From Myxococcales bacterium UBA5297 (GTDB lineage Bacteria; Myxococcota; Myxococcia; Myxococcales; UBA5297), in contig DHSB01000222.1 of NCBI GenBank assembly GCA_002408385.1, positions 4,243 to 9,503 of the forward strand: a stretch of DNA of 5,261 bases. The letters are read 5' to 3'. Below are positions 1-5,261 of this stretch, piece after piece. A program made the position numbers and the translations under genes. Every line of letters starts with the position of its first letter. Position 1 is the first letter of the stretch. The notes under the pieces were generated by a model, which was not told the origin of the DNA, searched no databases, and saw only the letters and a list, made by a program, of their open reading frames with translations.

Positions 1-1897
1 GCCCGCCGTGCGCCTCGACGATGTTGCGGCAGATGGCCAACCCGAGCCCAGTGCCGCGCACGCTGCGGGTGCGCACCGAGCTGGCCTGCTCGAACTTGTC
101 GAAGATGCGCTCGAGGTCGGCCTCGGCGATGGCCTCGCCGTTGTTCCAGCAGGTGAGGACCGCAAACCCCGGGACCCCGGCCGGCCGCTGCAGCTCGAGC
201 TCGATGTGCCCGGAGCGGGGCGGGCAGAACTTGATGGCGTTGGTGAGCAGGTTGTTGAGCACCTGCGTCAGGCGCATCGGGTCGCAGACGAGCTTGACGG
301 GGGCGGCCGGGGCGCGCGCCTCGATGCGAATCGCCTTCTCGCTCGCCGCCGCCGCGTACCGCTCGACGGCGCTGCGCACCAGGGCGTCGAGCCCCGAGAC
401 CTCGAAGTCCATGCGCAGCTTGCCGCCCGCGAACTTCGAGAGGTCGAGCAGGTCGTCGACCATCGCGTTGAGCCGGTCGGTCGACTCCTTGGCCATCGAG
501 AGGAAGCGGCGCTGCTTCTCGTTGATCTCCCCGGCGAGGTTGGCGAGCACGAGGTCGACCGAGCCGCTGATCGCGGTCAGCGGGGTGCGCAGCTCGTGGC
601 TGACGATGCTGACGAACTCCTCCTTGCGCTCCTCGAGCCGCTTCTGCTCGGTGATGTCGCGCAGGACGACGACGACCCCGGCGAGCGAGCTGTCCCGGTC
701 GGTGACCGGCGAGACGGTCGAGTGCAGGGTGCGGTCGAAGATCTGCACCTCTTCGCGCAGCGTCTGCGCGCCGCCGTACTCCCAGCCGCGGACGAGCTCG
801 AAGGGATAGAAGCCGAGCACCTCCTGCAGGTACTTCGCGGTGGCCTTGTCGGGCGAGGGGATGCGCAAGAGCTGGCAGGCCGCCGGGTTGATGACGACGA
901 TCTCGTTGCGCGCATCGGTGAGGATGACCCCGTCGGCCATGCACTCGACCATCCGCTCGATGCGCCGGCGCTCGGCGCCGACGGCGGCGGCGATGCTGCG
1001 CACCGCGCCGGCGGTCTGGTTGGCAAGAAGCGCGAGGAGCCGTGCGTCGTTCTGCTGGAAGGCGCCGCAGCGCGAGGCGAAGAGCACGATGACGCCGGCG
1101 GCGCGCCCGTCGACCGACAACGGGGCAGAGATCTGCTCGGTGAGGACCGCGACCTGGTCACCCGGCTGCTTGGCGCGCTGGCCGGTGACGCGGACGACGA
1201 GCCGGTCCTCGCTCGGCTGGCCTCCGGAGAGCTCGCGCCAGGCGGTCAGGGTGCGCTCCTTGGCCGCGAGCAGCGAGCTCTCGGCCGCCTCGGTGTGGCA
1301 GTGCACGTGCAGCGTGGCGGGCCGGGTGGGCTCGAGCGAGATGAGCGCGGCGGCCAGGTCGAAGGGGACCACGCGCGAGAACTCCTCGATGACCCGGCCA
1401 ATGATCGTCTCGTAGCTGCCGAGCGAGTCGCCCGAGCGGCTCACCTGGTAGAGGATGTCGAGGGCATCGACCCGCTTGCTCAGCTCGCCGAGCAGCAGCT
1501 CGCGCTCGCGGCGCAGGGCGCGCTGATCGAGGGCGTTCTTGATGGTGACGGACAGCTCGGTGACGTCCCAGGGCTTGGTGATGTAGTGGAAGACCTGGCC
1601 GCGGTTGATCGCCTCGATCAAATCCTGGGGATCGGTGTAGCCGGTCAGCAGGATGGCGGTCACGTCCGCGCCGGCCTCGCGGGCGCGGGCGACGAGCTCG
1701 ATGCCGCTGAGGTCGGGCATCTTCTGGTCGGTGACGAGCAGGTCGACCGGGCGCTCCTTGAGCAGCTCGAGCGCCTCGGTGCCGGAGGTGGCGGTGAGCA
1801 CCTCGTAGCGCCGCTCGAAGGTGCGGGCGAGGATGTCGACGACATCGGGCTCGTCGTCGACGAAGAGGATGAGGGGGCGCAGCTTGGACTGGCTCAT
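1..1897 (-). CDS. Sensor histidine kinase with N-terminal receiver domain (REC-GAF-PAS-HisKA-HATPase), 3' end cut by window edge
   Basis: My own translation from the ATG at 1897-1895 stays open for 632 codons and runs off the left edge. Residues 1-123 form a receiver domain: acidic pair D14-D15, phospho-acceptor D57 (in TDQKMPD), T85 and K108 (in ITKPW). Residues about 126-147 look like a helical linker. Residues about 148-305 are GAF-like, and 313-420 are a PAS domain ending in the usual RDITEQK junction. HisKA follows with phospho-acceptor H434 (SHELRTP), then HATPase_c with the N box around N549/N553, F box FDKFEQ at 599-604 and G2 box GTGLGLA at 615-621. Only the last few dozen residues should be missing. 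The protein should be cytoplasmic, since no membrane segment is seen. It probably autophosphorylates at H434 and is itself tuned by phosphorylation at D57; partner and signal are unknown. The G1 box is atypical (N585-N586-G-E-A-I). The start is supported by the receiver fold; the only Shine-Dalgarno-like match, GAGGTG at 1912-1917, lies 14 nt away. Confidence 0.95.
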   Translation of the reverse strand, partial: MSQSKLRPLILFVDDEPDVVDILARTFERRYEVLTATSGTEALELLKERPVDLLVTDQKMPDLSGIELVARAREAGADVTAILLTGYTDPQDLIEAINRGQVFHYITKPWDVTELSVTIKNALDQRALRRERELLLGELSKRVDALDILYQVSRSGDSLGSYETIIGRVIEEFSRVVPFDLAAALISLEPTRPATLHVHCHTEAAESSLLAAKERTLTAWRELSGGQPSEDRLVVRVTGQRAKQPGDQVAVLTEQISAPLSVDGRAAGVIVLFASRCGAFQQNDARLLALLANQTAGAVRSIAAAVGAERRRIERMVECMADGVILTDARNEIVVINPAACQLLRIPSPDKATAKYLQEVLGFYPFELVRGWEYGGAQTLREEVQIFDRTLHSTVSPVTDRDSSLAGVVVVLRDITEQKRLEERKEEFVSIVSHELRTPLTAISGSVDLVLANLAGEINEKQRRFLSMAKESTDRLNAMVDDLLDLSKFAGGKLRMDFEVSGLDALVRSAVERYAAAASEKAIRIEARAPAAPVKLVCDPMRLTQVLNNLLTNAIKFCPPRSGHIELELQRPAGVPGFAVLTCWNNGEAIAEADLERIFDKFEQASSVRTRSVRGTGLGLAICRNIVEAHGG

Positions 1898-1916
1898 GGG
1901 TGAGAAGGCCGCACCT

Positions 1917-1940
1917 CGGGCAAACCGGGCAAACCGGGCA
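1917..1940. repeat. 9-bp tandem repeat, 2.7 copies
   Basis: The unit CGGGCAAAC occurs at 1917-1925 and 1926-1934, followed by a partial CGGGCA at 1935-1940, with no mismatch. It lies 20 to 43 bases upstream of the sensor kinase start codon, so it falls in the leader or promoter region of that gene. It may be a slippage repeat or a repeated binding site. Confidence 0.8.
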
Positions 1941-2305
1941 CGCGCGGCGGGCCGGACTCGCAGCCTCGCGAAGGCAAGCGGCGCTGGGAGGCCGGCGGCA
2001 GTCCCCGGAGACCTTGGCTCAATCGGATCAACTCTCGGTCCTCGCGCCGCACGCCGGATGAAGGGAAAAGCAAGCAGTTCCGAGCGTGCCACCATTCCTG
2101 CGCGAACGCGAGAAGCCGGCCGGCCGGCGACCGATGCCCCTGCGCTCGCGCCGCGGGCGCAAGGCGGCGCTCTGCGCACCCCGAGGGCCAGGGCTCAAGG
2201 CCGCTGCAGGCTCGGTTGGCCCCACTTCCGGACCTCCTGATCTGCCGGGTCGTCTGTGACAGTCCCAGCTTCGAGGCTTTCGCGGGGTTGGAGCTGAGAT
2301 CGGAC

Positions 2306-2359
2306 GGTTGCTTGCGGAAGCGGCGACCGGCCTGAAACGCAGGAAGCGGTCCCCCGCTT
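2306..2359. repeat. Pair of small hairpins around a repeated GGAAGCGG
   Basis: The first hairpin is GCTT (2310-2313), loop GCGG, AAGC (2318-2321), with possible outer pairing of 2306-2309 to 2325-2328. The second is AAGCGG (2344-2349), loop TCCC, CCGCTT (2354-2359), a perfect 6-bp stem. GGAAGCGG occurs in both, at 2316-2323 and 2342-2349. The two could be elements of a structured RNA, but such short stems also occur by chance in GC-rich DNA. Confidence 0.35.
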
Positions 2360-2506
2360 GCTCCGCGGGCTCGCCGGCACCGTGCGCATTTCCGGGCTCG
2401 GCGCTGACCGTCGAAAGAGATTGGTCTGTTGTGGCTCCTGTGACCGTGCGCTCTCCGATGGAGTTCCTGCGGTAGGTCTGGAGTCGGTGGCGCTGCCCCG
2501 CCGGCC

Positions 2507-2547
2507 CGCCCCCTCCCAGTCCTGGTTGCGCGGGCCAGGGAGGGGCG
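2507..2547. repeat. Long imperfect inverted repeat in the non-coding gap
   Basis: CGCCCCCTCCC at 2507-2517 pairs with GGGAGGGGCG at 2538-2547, with one bulged C. TGG (2523-2525) can pair with CCA (2535-2537) to extend the stem inward past a five-base bulge, leaving a nine-base loop. No T-run follows on either strand, so it is not a classical intrinsic terminator. It may be a structured RNA element or a DNA hairpin. Confidence 0.45.
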
Positions 2548-2644
2548 ATCGCGTGTGCTTGCTCTCTGCCTCGTGGCCCTCTCGCAACTCGGTGCGCGCC
2601 GAGCGCTCTTCTGCGGTTGGTGAGCAGGTCCCTGGAGGTCAGCG

Positions 2645-2663
2645 CGCGGGTCCGCACCCCGCG
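2645..2663 (-). terminator. Possible terminator hairpin just after the membrane-protein stop codon
   Basis: CGCGGG (2645-2650) and CCCGCG (2658-2663) form a perfect 6-bp stem with a 7-base loop. On the minus strand it starts three bases after the TAA at 2669-2667. No U-tract follows, so it would be a weak or Rho-assisted terminator, or an mRNA 3' end stabiliser. Confidence 0.35.
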
Positions 2664-2666
2664 GGA

Positions 2667-3734
2667 TTAGACCGATTCGGTGCCGCAGATGACCTCGGTC
2701 GACAGGATGGGCTCGGACTCGACGAGCGGCTCGACCGGTTCCGGCGTCGGCTCCTGCGGCGGGGGCTCGGGCAGCACGCCCCGGGCGCCCGCGTCGATCG
2801 CGGAGAAGGCAGCGAGCTCCATGGTCGAAAGCCAGGCGAGCAACGCCGCGCCTATCAGGCCTGTTACCAGGCTGCCGACAATGGGGACGACGAGCGCGAC
2901 CCGGCCCTCGCCCACCGGCACCAGGCCGCCCGCGCCCGCGACGATCGCCGCGATCCCTTGGAGCAGACCGAAGGCGAACATCAGACCGGCGAGCGCCCCG
3001 AGCCGCTCGAGACCGAGCCGGGCGGCCGAGCCGAGCGCGCGCACCGGGCCCTCGTCCGCGGCCACCGCGCGCACCATCGTGAGGCGGAAGAGGCCGTCGA
3101 CGGCCTTGGTCACGATGAACGCGAGGACCAGCGCGAGCGCCAAGGCCAACGCGCCCGCAAAGCCGCCGCGGCCGGTGCCGAGCGCGCGGGCGGAGGCGAG
3201 GCCCGACGCGCCGATGGCCGTCGCGCCGAAGAGCCACGCGGACAGGTAGATCGGCACGAAGAGCAGGCCGACGAGGGTCGCGGGCGCGAGTCGCTCGACG
3301 ATGCGGGACACGGTGAAGGGGACCTGTTCGCCGGAAAGGCGCAGCCCGAAGATCCGCGCGCCGGCCGACAGCCAGACGAGGCGCAGGACGAGAACGAGCG
3401 CTCCGGAGACGAGCGCTGCGCCGATGACCGGCAGCGTCGGAGCCGGCAGGGAGAAACGCTGCAGGTCGACCGGCTCGCCGAAGAAGACGAGAGGCTGTGA
3501 GAGCAGGCCCTCGAAGGCGACGCGCAGCGCCAGCACGGCGAACAGCAACTGCAGGCCCAAGCCGAGCAAGACCGAGGCGCTCTCGCCCACCCAGGCAAGA
3601 GCGAGGACGCCGGGGGCCCGACGTGCGAGGCCATAGCCGGTGGTGAGCGCTTCCGAGAAGCCGATTCTCCGCGAGGTGGACACGAGCGCGGCATTCTCAC
3701 CGCAAAACGGGCGCGCGTGAAGCGCCGAACGCAC
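2667..3734 (-). CDS. Polytopic membrane protein of unknown function with acidic proline-rich C-terminal tail
   Basis: This is a 355-residue protein I do not recognise. Hydrophobic stretches suggest about six membrane segments, near residues 44-70, 101-122, 152-174, 193-212, 246-268 and 279-303. Between segments are basic amphipathic stretches such as 22-39 and 232-245. The last 35 residues are a soluble tail starting with a Pro/Glu-rich run (322-342, spaced PEP units) and ending near an isolated Cys350. Membrane prediction and smooth third-position GC make this the real frame; the longer ORFs overlapping it are Arg-rich shadows. The overall look recalls multi-pass proteins annotated as 'glycerophosphoryl diester phosphodiesterase membrane domain' or DUF-type proteins, but I see no catalytic motif. 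The GTG at 3734 is taken as start, with AAGGA 13 nt upstream. The in-frame GTG at 3683 (residue 18) is about as likely and would begin just before the amphipathic stretch. The gene is divergent from lexA across 65 bp. Confidence 0.88.
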   Translation of the reverse strand: MRSALHARPFCGENAALVSTSRRIGFSEALTTGYGLARRAPGVLALAWVGESASVLLGLGLQLLFAVLALRVAFEGLLSQPLVFFGEPVDLQRFSLPAPTLPVIGAALVSGALVLVLRLVWLSAGARIFGLRLSGEQVPFTVSRIVERLAPATLVGLLFVPIYLSAWLFGATAIGASGLASARALGTGRGGFAGALALALALVLAFIVTKAVDGLFRLTMVRAVAADEGPVRALGSAARLGLERLGALAGLMFAFGLLQGIAAIVAGAGGLVPVGEGRVALVVPIVGSLVTGLIGAALLAWLSTMELAAFSAIDAGARGVLPEPPPQEPTPEPVEPLVESEPILSTEVICGTESV

Positions 3735-3750
3735 ACGGGAGGGCTCGTCC

Positions 3751-3779
3751 TTGCGCTATACGCGCGTTCAGCCTACAGT
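3751..3779 (+). promoter_or_regulatory. Predicted sigma-70-type promoter of lexA
   Basis: TTGCGC (3751-3756) and TACAGT (3774-3779) are separated by 17 bases, the optimal spacing. Each matches 4 of 6 consensus bases. Transcription would start near 3786, leaving a very short leader before the ATG at 3800. The LexA box fills the spacer. Confidence 0.6.
3756..3772 (+). promoter_or_regulatory. LexA operator (SOS box) of the Myxococcus type
   Basis: CTATACGCGCGTTCAGC fits all 17 positions of CTRHAMRYBYGTTCAGS, the LexA-binding motif I recall from work on Myxococcus xanthus. It sits between the predicted -35 and -10 of lexA, where bound LexA would block RNA polymerase, as expected for autoregulation. 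It is also 22 bases from the GTG of the divergent membrane-protein gene, so it could influence both. The match is seen in the sequence; binding is inferred. Confidence 0.8.
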
Positions 3780-3788
3780 CCCGCGCCT

Positions 3789-3794
3789 GAGGTG
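3789..3794 (+). promoter_or_regulatory. Ribosome binding site of lexA
   Basis: GAGGTG lies five bases before the ATG at 3800, good Shine-Dalgarno spacing. It selects this ATG over the upstream reading frame that begins at 3751 in another phase. Confidence 0.8.
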
Positions 3795-3799
3795 GCCCC

Positions 3800-4456
3800 A
3801 TGGACGAGTTGACCGAGCGCCAGAAGCAGATTCTCTCCTTCATCATCAAGCGAAGCGGCGAGCGCGGCTTTCCGCCGACCATCCGCGAGATCGGCCAAGA
3901 GTTCCACATCAAGAGCACCAACGGCGTCAACGACCACCTCATCGCCCTCGAGCGCAAGGGGTACCTGCAGCGAGGCGAGCAGAAGAGCCGCGCGCTCGTT
4001 CCCACCGCCTCGGCCCGCAACCTCCTCGGTCTTGTCGCGGCGACTCCCGGCCGCTCGGTGGAGATCCCCGTCGTCGGACGCGTCGCGGCCGGCGAGCCGC
4101 TGCTCGCCGAGCAGAACCTCGACGACGTGGTGGAGATCGACACCGCCCTGCTGCCCCGCGCCGGCAAGGACGTCTTCGGCCTTCGGGTCAAGGGCGACAG
4201 CATGATCGGCGACGGGATCCTCGACGGCGACATCGTCTTCGTGCGCCGTCAGCCGAGCGCCCAGCCCGGGGACATCGTAGTCGCGATGATCGAGGGCGAG
4301 GCGACCGTCAAGCGGTTCTATCCGGAGGGACGCCGCGTCCGGCTGCAGCCCTCCAACCCGTCGATGAAGCCCATCGTCATCGAGCGCGAGGCCTCGCGCG
4401 ACCTCGCGCTGCTCGGCATCGTGGTCGGGGTCTTCCGTAGGGTGGCGAGCGCGTAA
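3800..4456 (+). CDS. lexA: LexA repressor, self-cleaving SOS regulator
   Basis: This 218-residue protein represses DNA-damage genes and is inactivated by RecA-stimulated self-cleavage (EC 3.4.21.88). Residues 1-65 are the winged helix-turn-helix, opening MDELTERQKQIL. The recognition helix region reads STNGVNDHL (39-47), unlike E. coli SPNAAEEHL, which fits a non-enterobacterial operator. Residues 66-88 are the linker. The C-terminal S24 peptidase domain carries the cleavage bond Ala97-Gly98 (in VAAGEP), the nucleophile Ser134 (in GDSM) and the general base Lys171 (in ATVKRF). All catalytic parts are present, and the length is slightly above the roughly 202 residues of E. coli LexA. The ATG is set by the Shine-Dalgarno site and the conserved N-terminus. 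A matching LexA box lies in its promoter, so autoregulation is likely. It stands as a single gene, divergent from the membrane-protein gene and convergent with the hydrolase gene. Confidence 0.98.
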   Translation: MDELTERQKQILSFIIKRSGERGFPPTIREIGQEFHIKSTNGVNDHLIALERKGYLQRGEQKSRALVPTASARNLLGLVAATPGRSVEIPVVGRVAAGEPLLAEQNLDDVVEIDTALLPRAGKDVFGLRVKGDSMIGDGILDGDIVFVRRQPSAQPGDIVVAMIEGEATVKRFYPEGRRVRLQPSNPSMKPIVIEREASRDLALLGIVVGVFRRVASA

Positions 4457-4467
4457 GCTGGGCGACT

Positions 4468-4492
4468 CGAGCGGGCCTCCCCCCGCGCCTCG
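4468..4492. terminator. Possible shared hairpin between convergent lexA and hydrolase genes
   Basis: CGAG (4468-4471) pairs with CTCG (4489-4492), and CGGG (4472-4475) with CCCG (4482-4485), leaving a three-base bulge and a six-base loop. It fills most of the 37-bp convergent gap and could end transcription in both directions, but no U-tract is present on either side. Confidence 0.4.
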
Positions 4493-4493
4493 C

Positions 4494-5144
4494 TTACCCG
4501 ATGGCCTCGCCTGCCCGCTCGCCCGCGAGGAACGCGGCGACGGCCCGGCCCACGCTGGTCAGCCCCACGCTGAACACATGATCGGCGCCGGGGATGACGA
4601 CCAGCTCGTCGCCCGAGCCCTGGCAGAGCTGCGCGAGCGCGCGCCGGTCGCTCAGCGGGTCCTTGTGCCCGACGACGACGAGCCCGGGCACCTTCAGGCT
4701 CGCGAGCGGTGAGAAGTCATAGGCCGAGGTGACCGGGGCGATGACCGCGACCCCCTCGAGCGCTTCTCCGGAGAGCGCGAGCTCGAGGGCGACCTCGGCG
4801 CCGAAGTCGTAGCCGACGACCACGCTCTCTTCGTGCCCGACGTTCTCGCGCAGCAGGCCGAGCGCGGCGCGCGCGTCCTCGACGCAGCCCGCCCTGTCCG
4901 ACAGCGCGCCCTGCGAGGCGCCGACGCCGCGGTAGTTGAAGCGCAGCGTCGGGTACCCGCGCTGCGAGGCCGAGAAGGCGAGCTCGGCGCAGACCGGCGA
5001 GTCCATGCTTCCGCCGCGGCTCGGATGAGGCGCGAGGATGAGCAGCCCCGGCCGCTTCTCGCCGCGATGCGAGAGCGCGTCGAGGTAGAGGCCAGCCGAC
5101 GCGATGACGGTGGGCCGCTCGAGAAACTGTCCGCGCAAGACCAT
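4494..5144 (-). CDS. Small alpha/beta hydrolase (COG2945-like) with Asp at the nucleophile position
   Basis: This is a 216-residue cytoplasmic alpha/beta-hydrolase without a lid domain. The N-terminal half has the signature of the COG2945 group: APHPSRGGSMD (38-48) and LRFNYRGVGASQG (67-79). The nucleophile elbow reads GYDFGAE (111-117), so Asp113 stands where the family normally has Ser in a G-x-S-x-G motif. The presumed acid is Asp162 (in GHKD) and the base His189 (in GADHVF). An Asp nucleophile is known from haloalkane dehalogenases and epoxide hydrolases of the same fold, but those usually have a cap domain that this protein lacks. Substrate is unknown; it may be an unusual hydrolase or one that has lost esterase activity. 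I start at the ATG at 5144, because GAGGAG stands five bases upstream; the GTG at 5150, two codons earlier, overlaps that site. It is convergent with lexA. Confidence 0.9.
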   Translation of the reverse strand: MVLRGQFLERPTVIASAGLYLDALSHRGEKRPGLLILAPHPSRGGSMDSPVCAELAFSASQRGYPTLRFNYRGVGASQGALSDRAGCVEDARAALGLLRENVGHEESVVVGYDFGAEVALELALSGEALEGVAVIAPVTSAYDFSPLASLKVPGLVVVGHKDPLSDRRALAQLCQGSGDELVVIPGADHVFSVGLTSVGRAVAAFLAGERAGEAIG

Positions 5145-5149
5145 GGGCA

Positions 5150-5155
5150 CTCCTC
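5150..5155 (-). promoter_or_regulatory. Ribosome binding site of the alpha/beta hydrolase gene
   Basis: On the minus strand, GAGGAG is followed by five bases and then the ATG at 5144-5142. The site includes the first base of the alternative GTG (5150-5148), which argues against that GTG as the start. Confidence 0.8.
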
Positions 5156-5220
5156 AGAACGCACCCGCGGGCGCGAGGCAACACTCGGACGCGAGGCCGC
5201 CCGGGTGCCGAGCTGCCGCC

Positions 5221-5261
5221 CCAAAACCAAGGCGGGAGCTCCGCGCTGGTCGGAGCTCCCG
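5221..5261 (-). terminator. Rho-independent terminator for a gene beyond the right edge
   Basis: CGGGAGCTCCG (5233-5243) and CGGAGCTCCCG (5251-5261) form a perfect 11-bp stem with a 7-base loop. Read on the minus strand, the stem is followed by CC and TTGGTTTTGG, a fair U-rich tail. It would therefore end transcription of a minus-strand gene lying right of the window, upstream of the hydrolase. The stem may continue past the window edge. The plus-strand downstream side is not visible, so bidirectional action cannot be excluded. Confidence 0.75.

Larger units (their letters stand above)
1898..2666. other. 769-base region without a convincing gene
   Basis: Several frames stay open here on both strands, but their translations are rich in Arg, Pro, Ser and Gly, resemble no family I know, and do not keep the strong third-position GC preference of the flanking genes. 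The region should carry the 3' end of the membrane-protein transcript (minus strand) and the promoter of the sensor kinase. I find no clear -35/-10 or -24/-12 promoter. It contains a 9-bp tandem repeat and several inverted repeats, listed separately. I searched for the conserved cores of RNase P RNA, tmRNA, signal recognition particle RNA and tRNA and found none. It could hold an unrecognised small RNA, a long leader or a decayed gene; the sequence does not decide. Confidence 0.6.

Noticed and set aside
8..1903. A plus-strand open frame of 631 codons facing the sensor kinase
   Set aside because: It is the antisense mirror of the kinase, kept open by the GC-rich codons of the real gene. Its translation is rich in Asp, Glu, Gly, Ala and Arg, with no recognisable domain, while the minus strand shows five clear domains in order.
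2058..2095. Possible sigma-54 promoter on the minus strand (TGGCAC followed by TTGC)
   Set aside because: The two elements are 12 bases apart instead of the required 5, and no other alignment gives GG and GC at the needed spacing.
2110..2130. Palindromic CCGGCCGG run as a possible repeat or recombination site
   Set aside because: Short self-complementary GC runs are expected in DNA of this composition, and no second copy or flanking structure supports a function.
2028..2657. A 209-codon minus-strand frame in phase with the membrane protein, directly after its stop codon
   Set aside because: I considered readthrough or a downstream gene. Third-position GC preference fades after about 20 codons, the translation is low-complexity, and no ribosome binding site or domain is seen. 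A homology search would be decisive; a hit would reverse this.
1894..3237. A minus-strand open frame of 447 codons across the gap and half of the membrane-protein gene
   Set aside because: It overlaps the membrane-protein gene in another phase, is extremely Arg-rich and resembles nothing. Its length reflects the lack of stop codons in GC-rich DNA.
2358..3500. A plus-strand frame of 380 codons
   Set aside because: It is mostly the antisense shadow of the membrane-protein gene, with charged repeats of Arg, Glu and Asp and no domain.
3751..4440. A plus-strand frame overlapping lexA, starting at 3751
   Set aside because: It starts at the -35 element, lies in a different phase from lexA and is an Arg-rich shadow; the lexA frame has all family motifs.

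Overview
The window is very GC-rich DNA in which the coding frames strongly prefer G or C at third codon positions. It most likely comes from a myxobacterium or close relative (Myxococcota). The best evidence is the operator in front of lexA: it fits, at every position, the LexA-box consensus I recall for Myxococcus xanthus (CTRHAMRYBYGTTCAGS), rather than the enterobacterial CTGT-N8-ACAG or the Bacillus GAAC-N4-GTTC type. A large sensor kinase with an N-terminal receiver domain also suits such a genome.

Layout, left to right. (1) Positions 1-1897, minus strand: a receiver-GAF-PAS-HisKA-HATPase sensor kinase, cut by the left edge just before its C-terminus. (2) Positions 1898-2666: 769 bases without a convincing gene, holding a 9-bp tandem repeat and several hairpins. 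(3) Positions 2667-3734, minus strand: an unrecognised membrane protein with about six membrane segments and an acidic, proline-rich tail. (4) Positions 3735-3799: a compact divergent promoter region with the LexA box placed between the -35 and -10 of lexA. (5) Positions 3800-4456, plus strand: lexA, the self-cleaving SOS repressor. (6) Positions 4457-4493: a short convergent gap with a GC-rich hairpin. (7) Positions 4494-5144, minus strand: a small alpha/beta hydrolase of the COG2945 type, with Asp where the nucleophile Ser is expected. (8) Positions 5145-5261: a short leader region ending in an 11-bp perfect hairpin. This looks like the terminator of a minus-strand gene beyond the right edge.

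How the genes relate. LexA should repress its own promoter and be cleaved after DNA damage. The membrane protein is transcribed away from the same 65-bp region, so it could share LexA control, but this is inference. The kinase and the hydrolase show no sequence link to the SOS response. I see no CRISPR array, insertion sequence, tRNA or rRNA. The points most worth a second look are the Asp nucleophile in the hydrolase, the Myxococcus-type LexA operator, and the unexplained 769-base gap.
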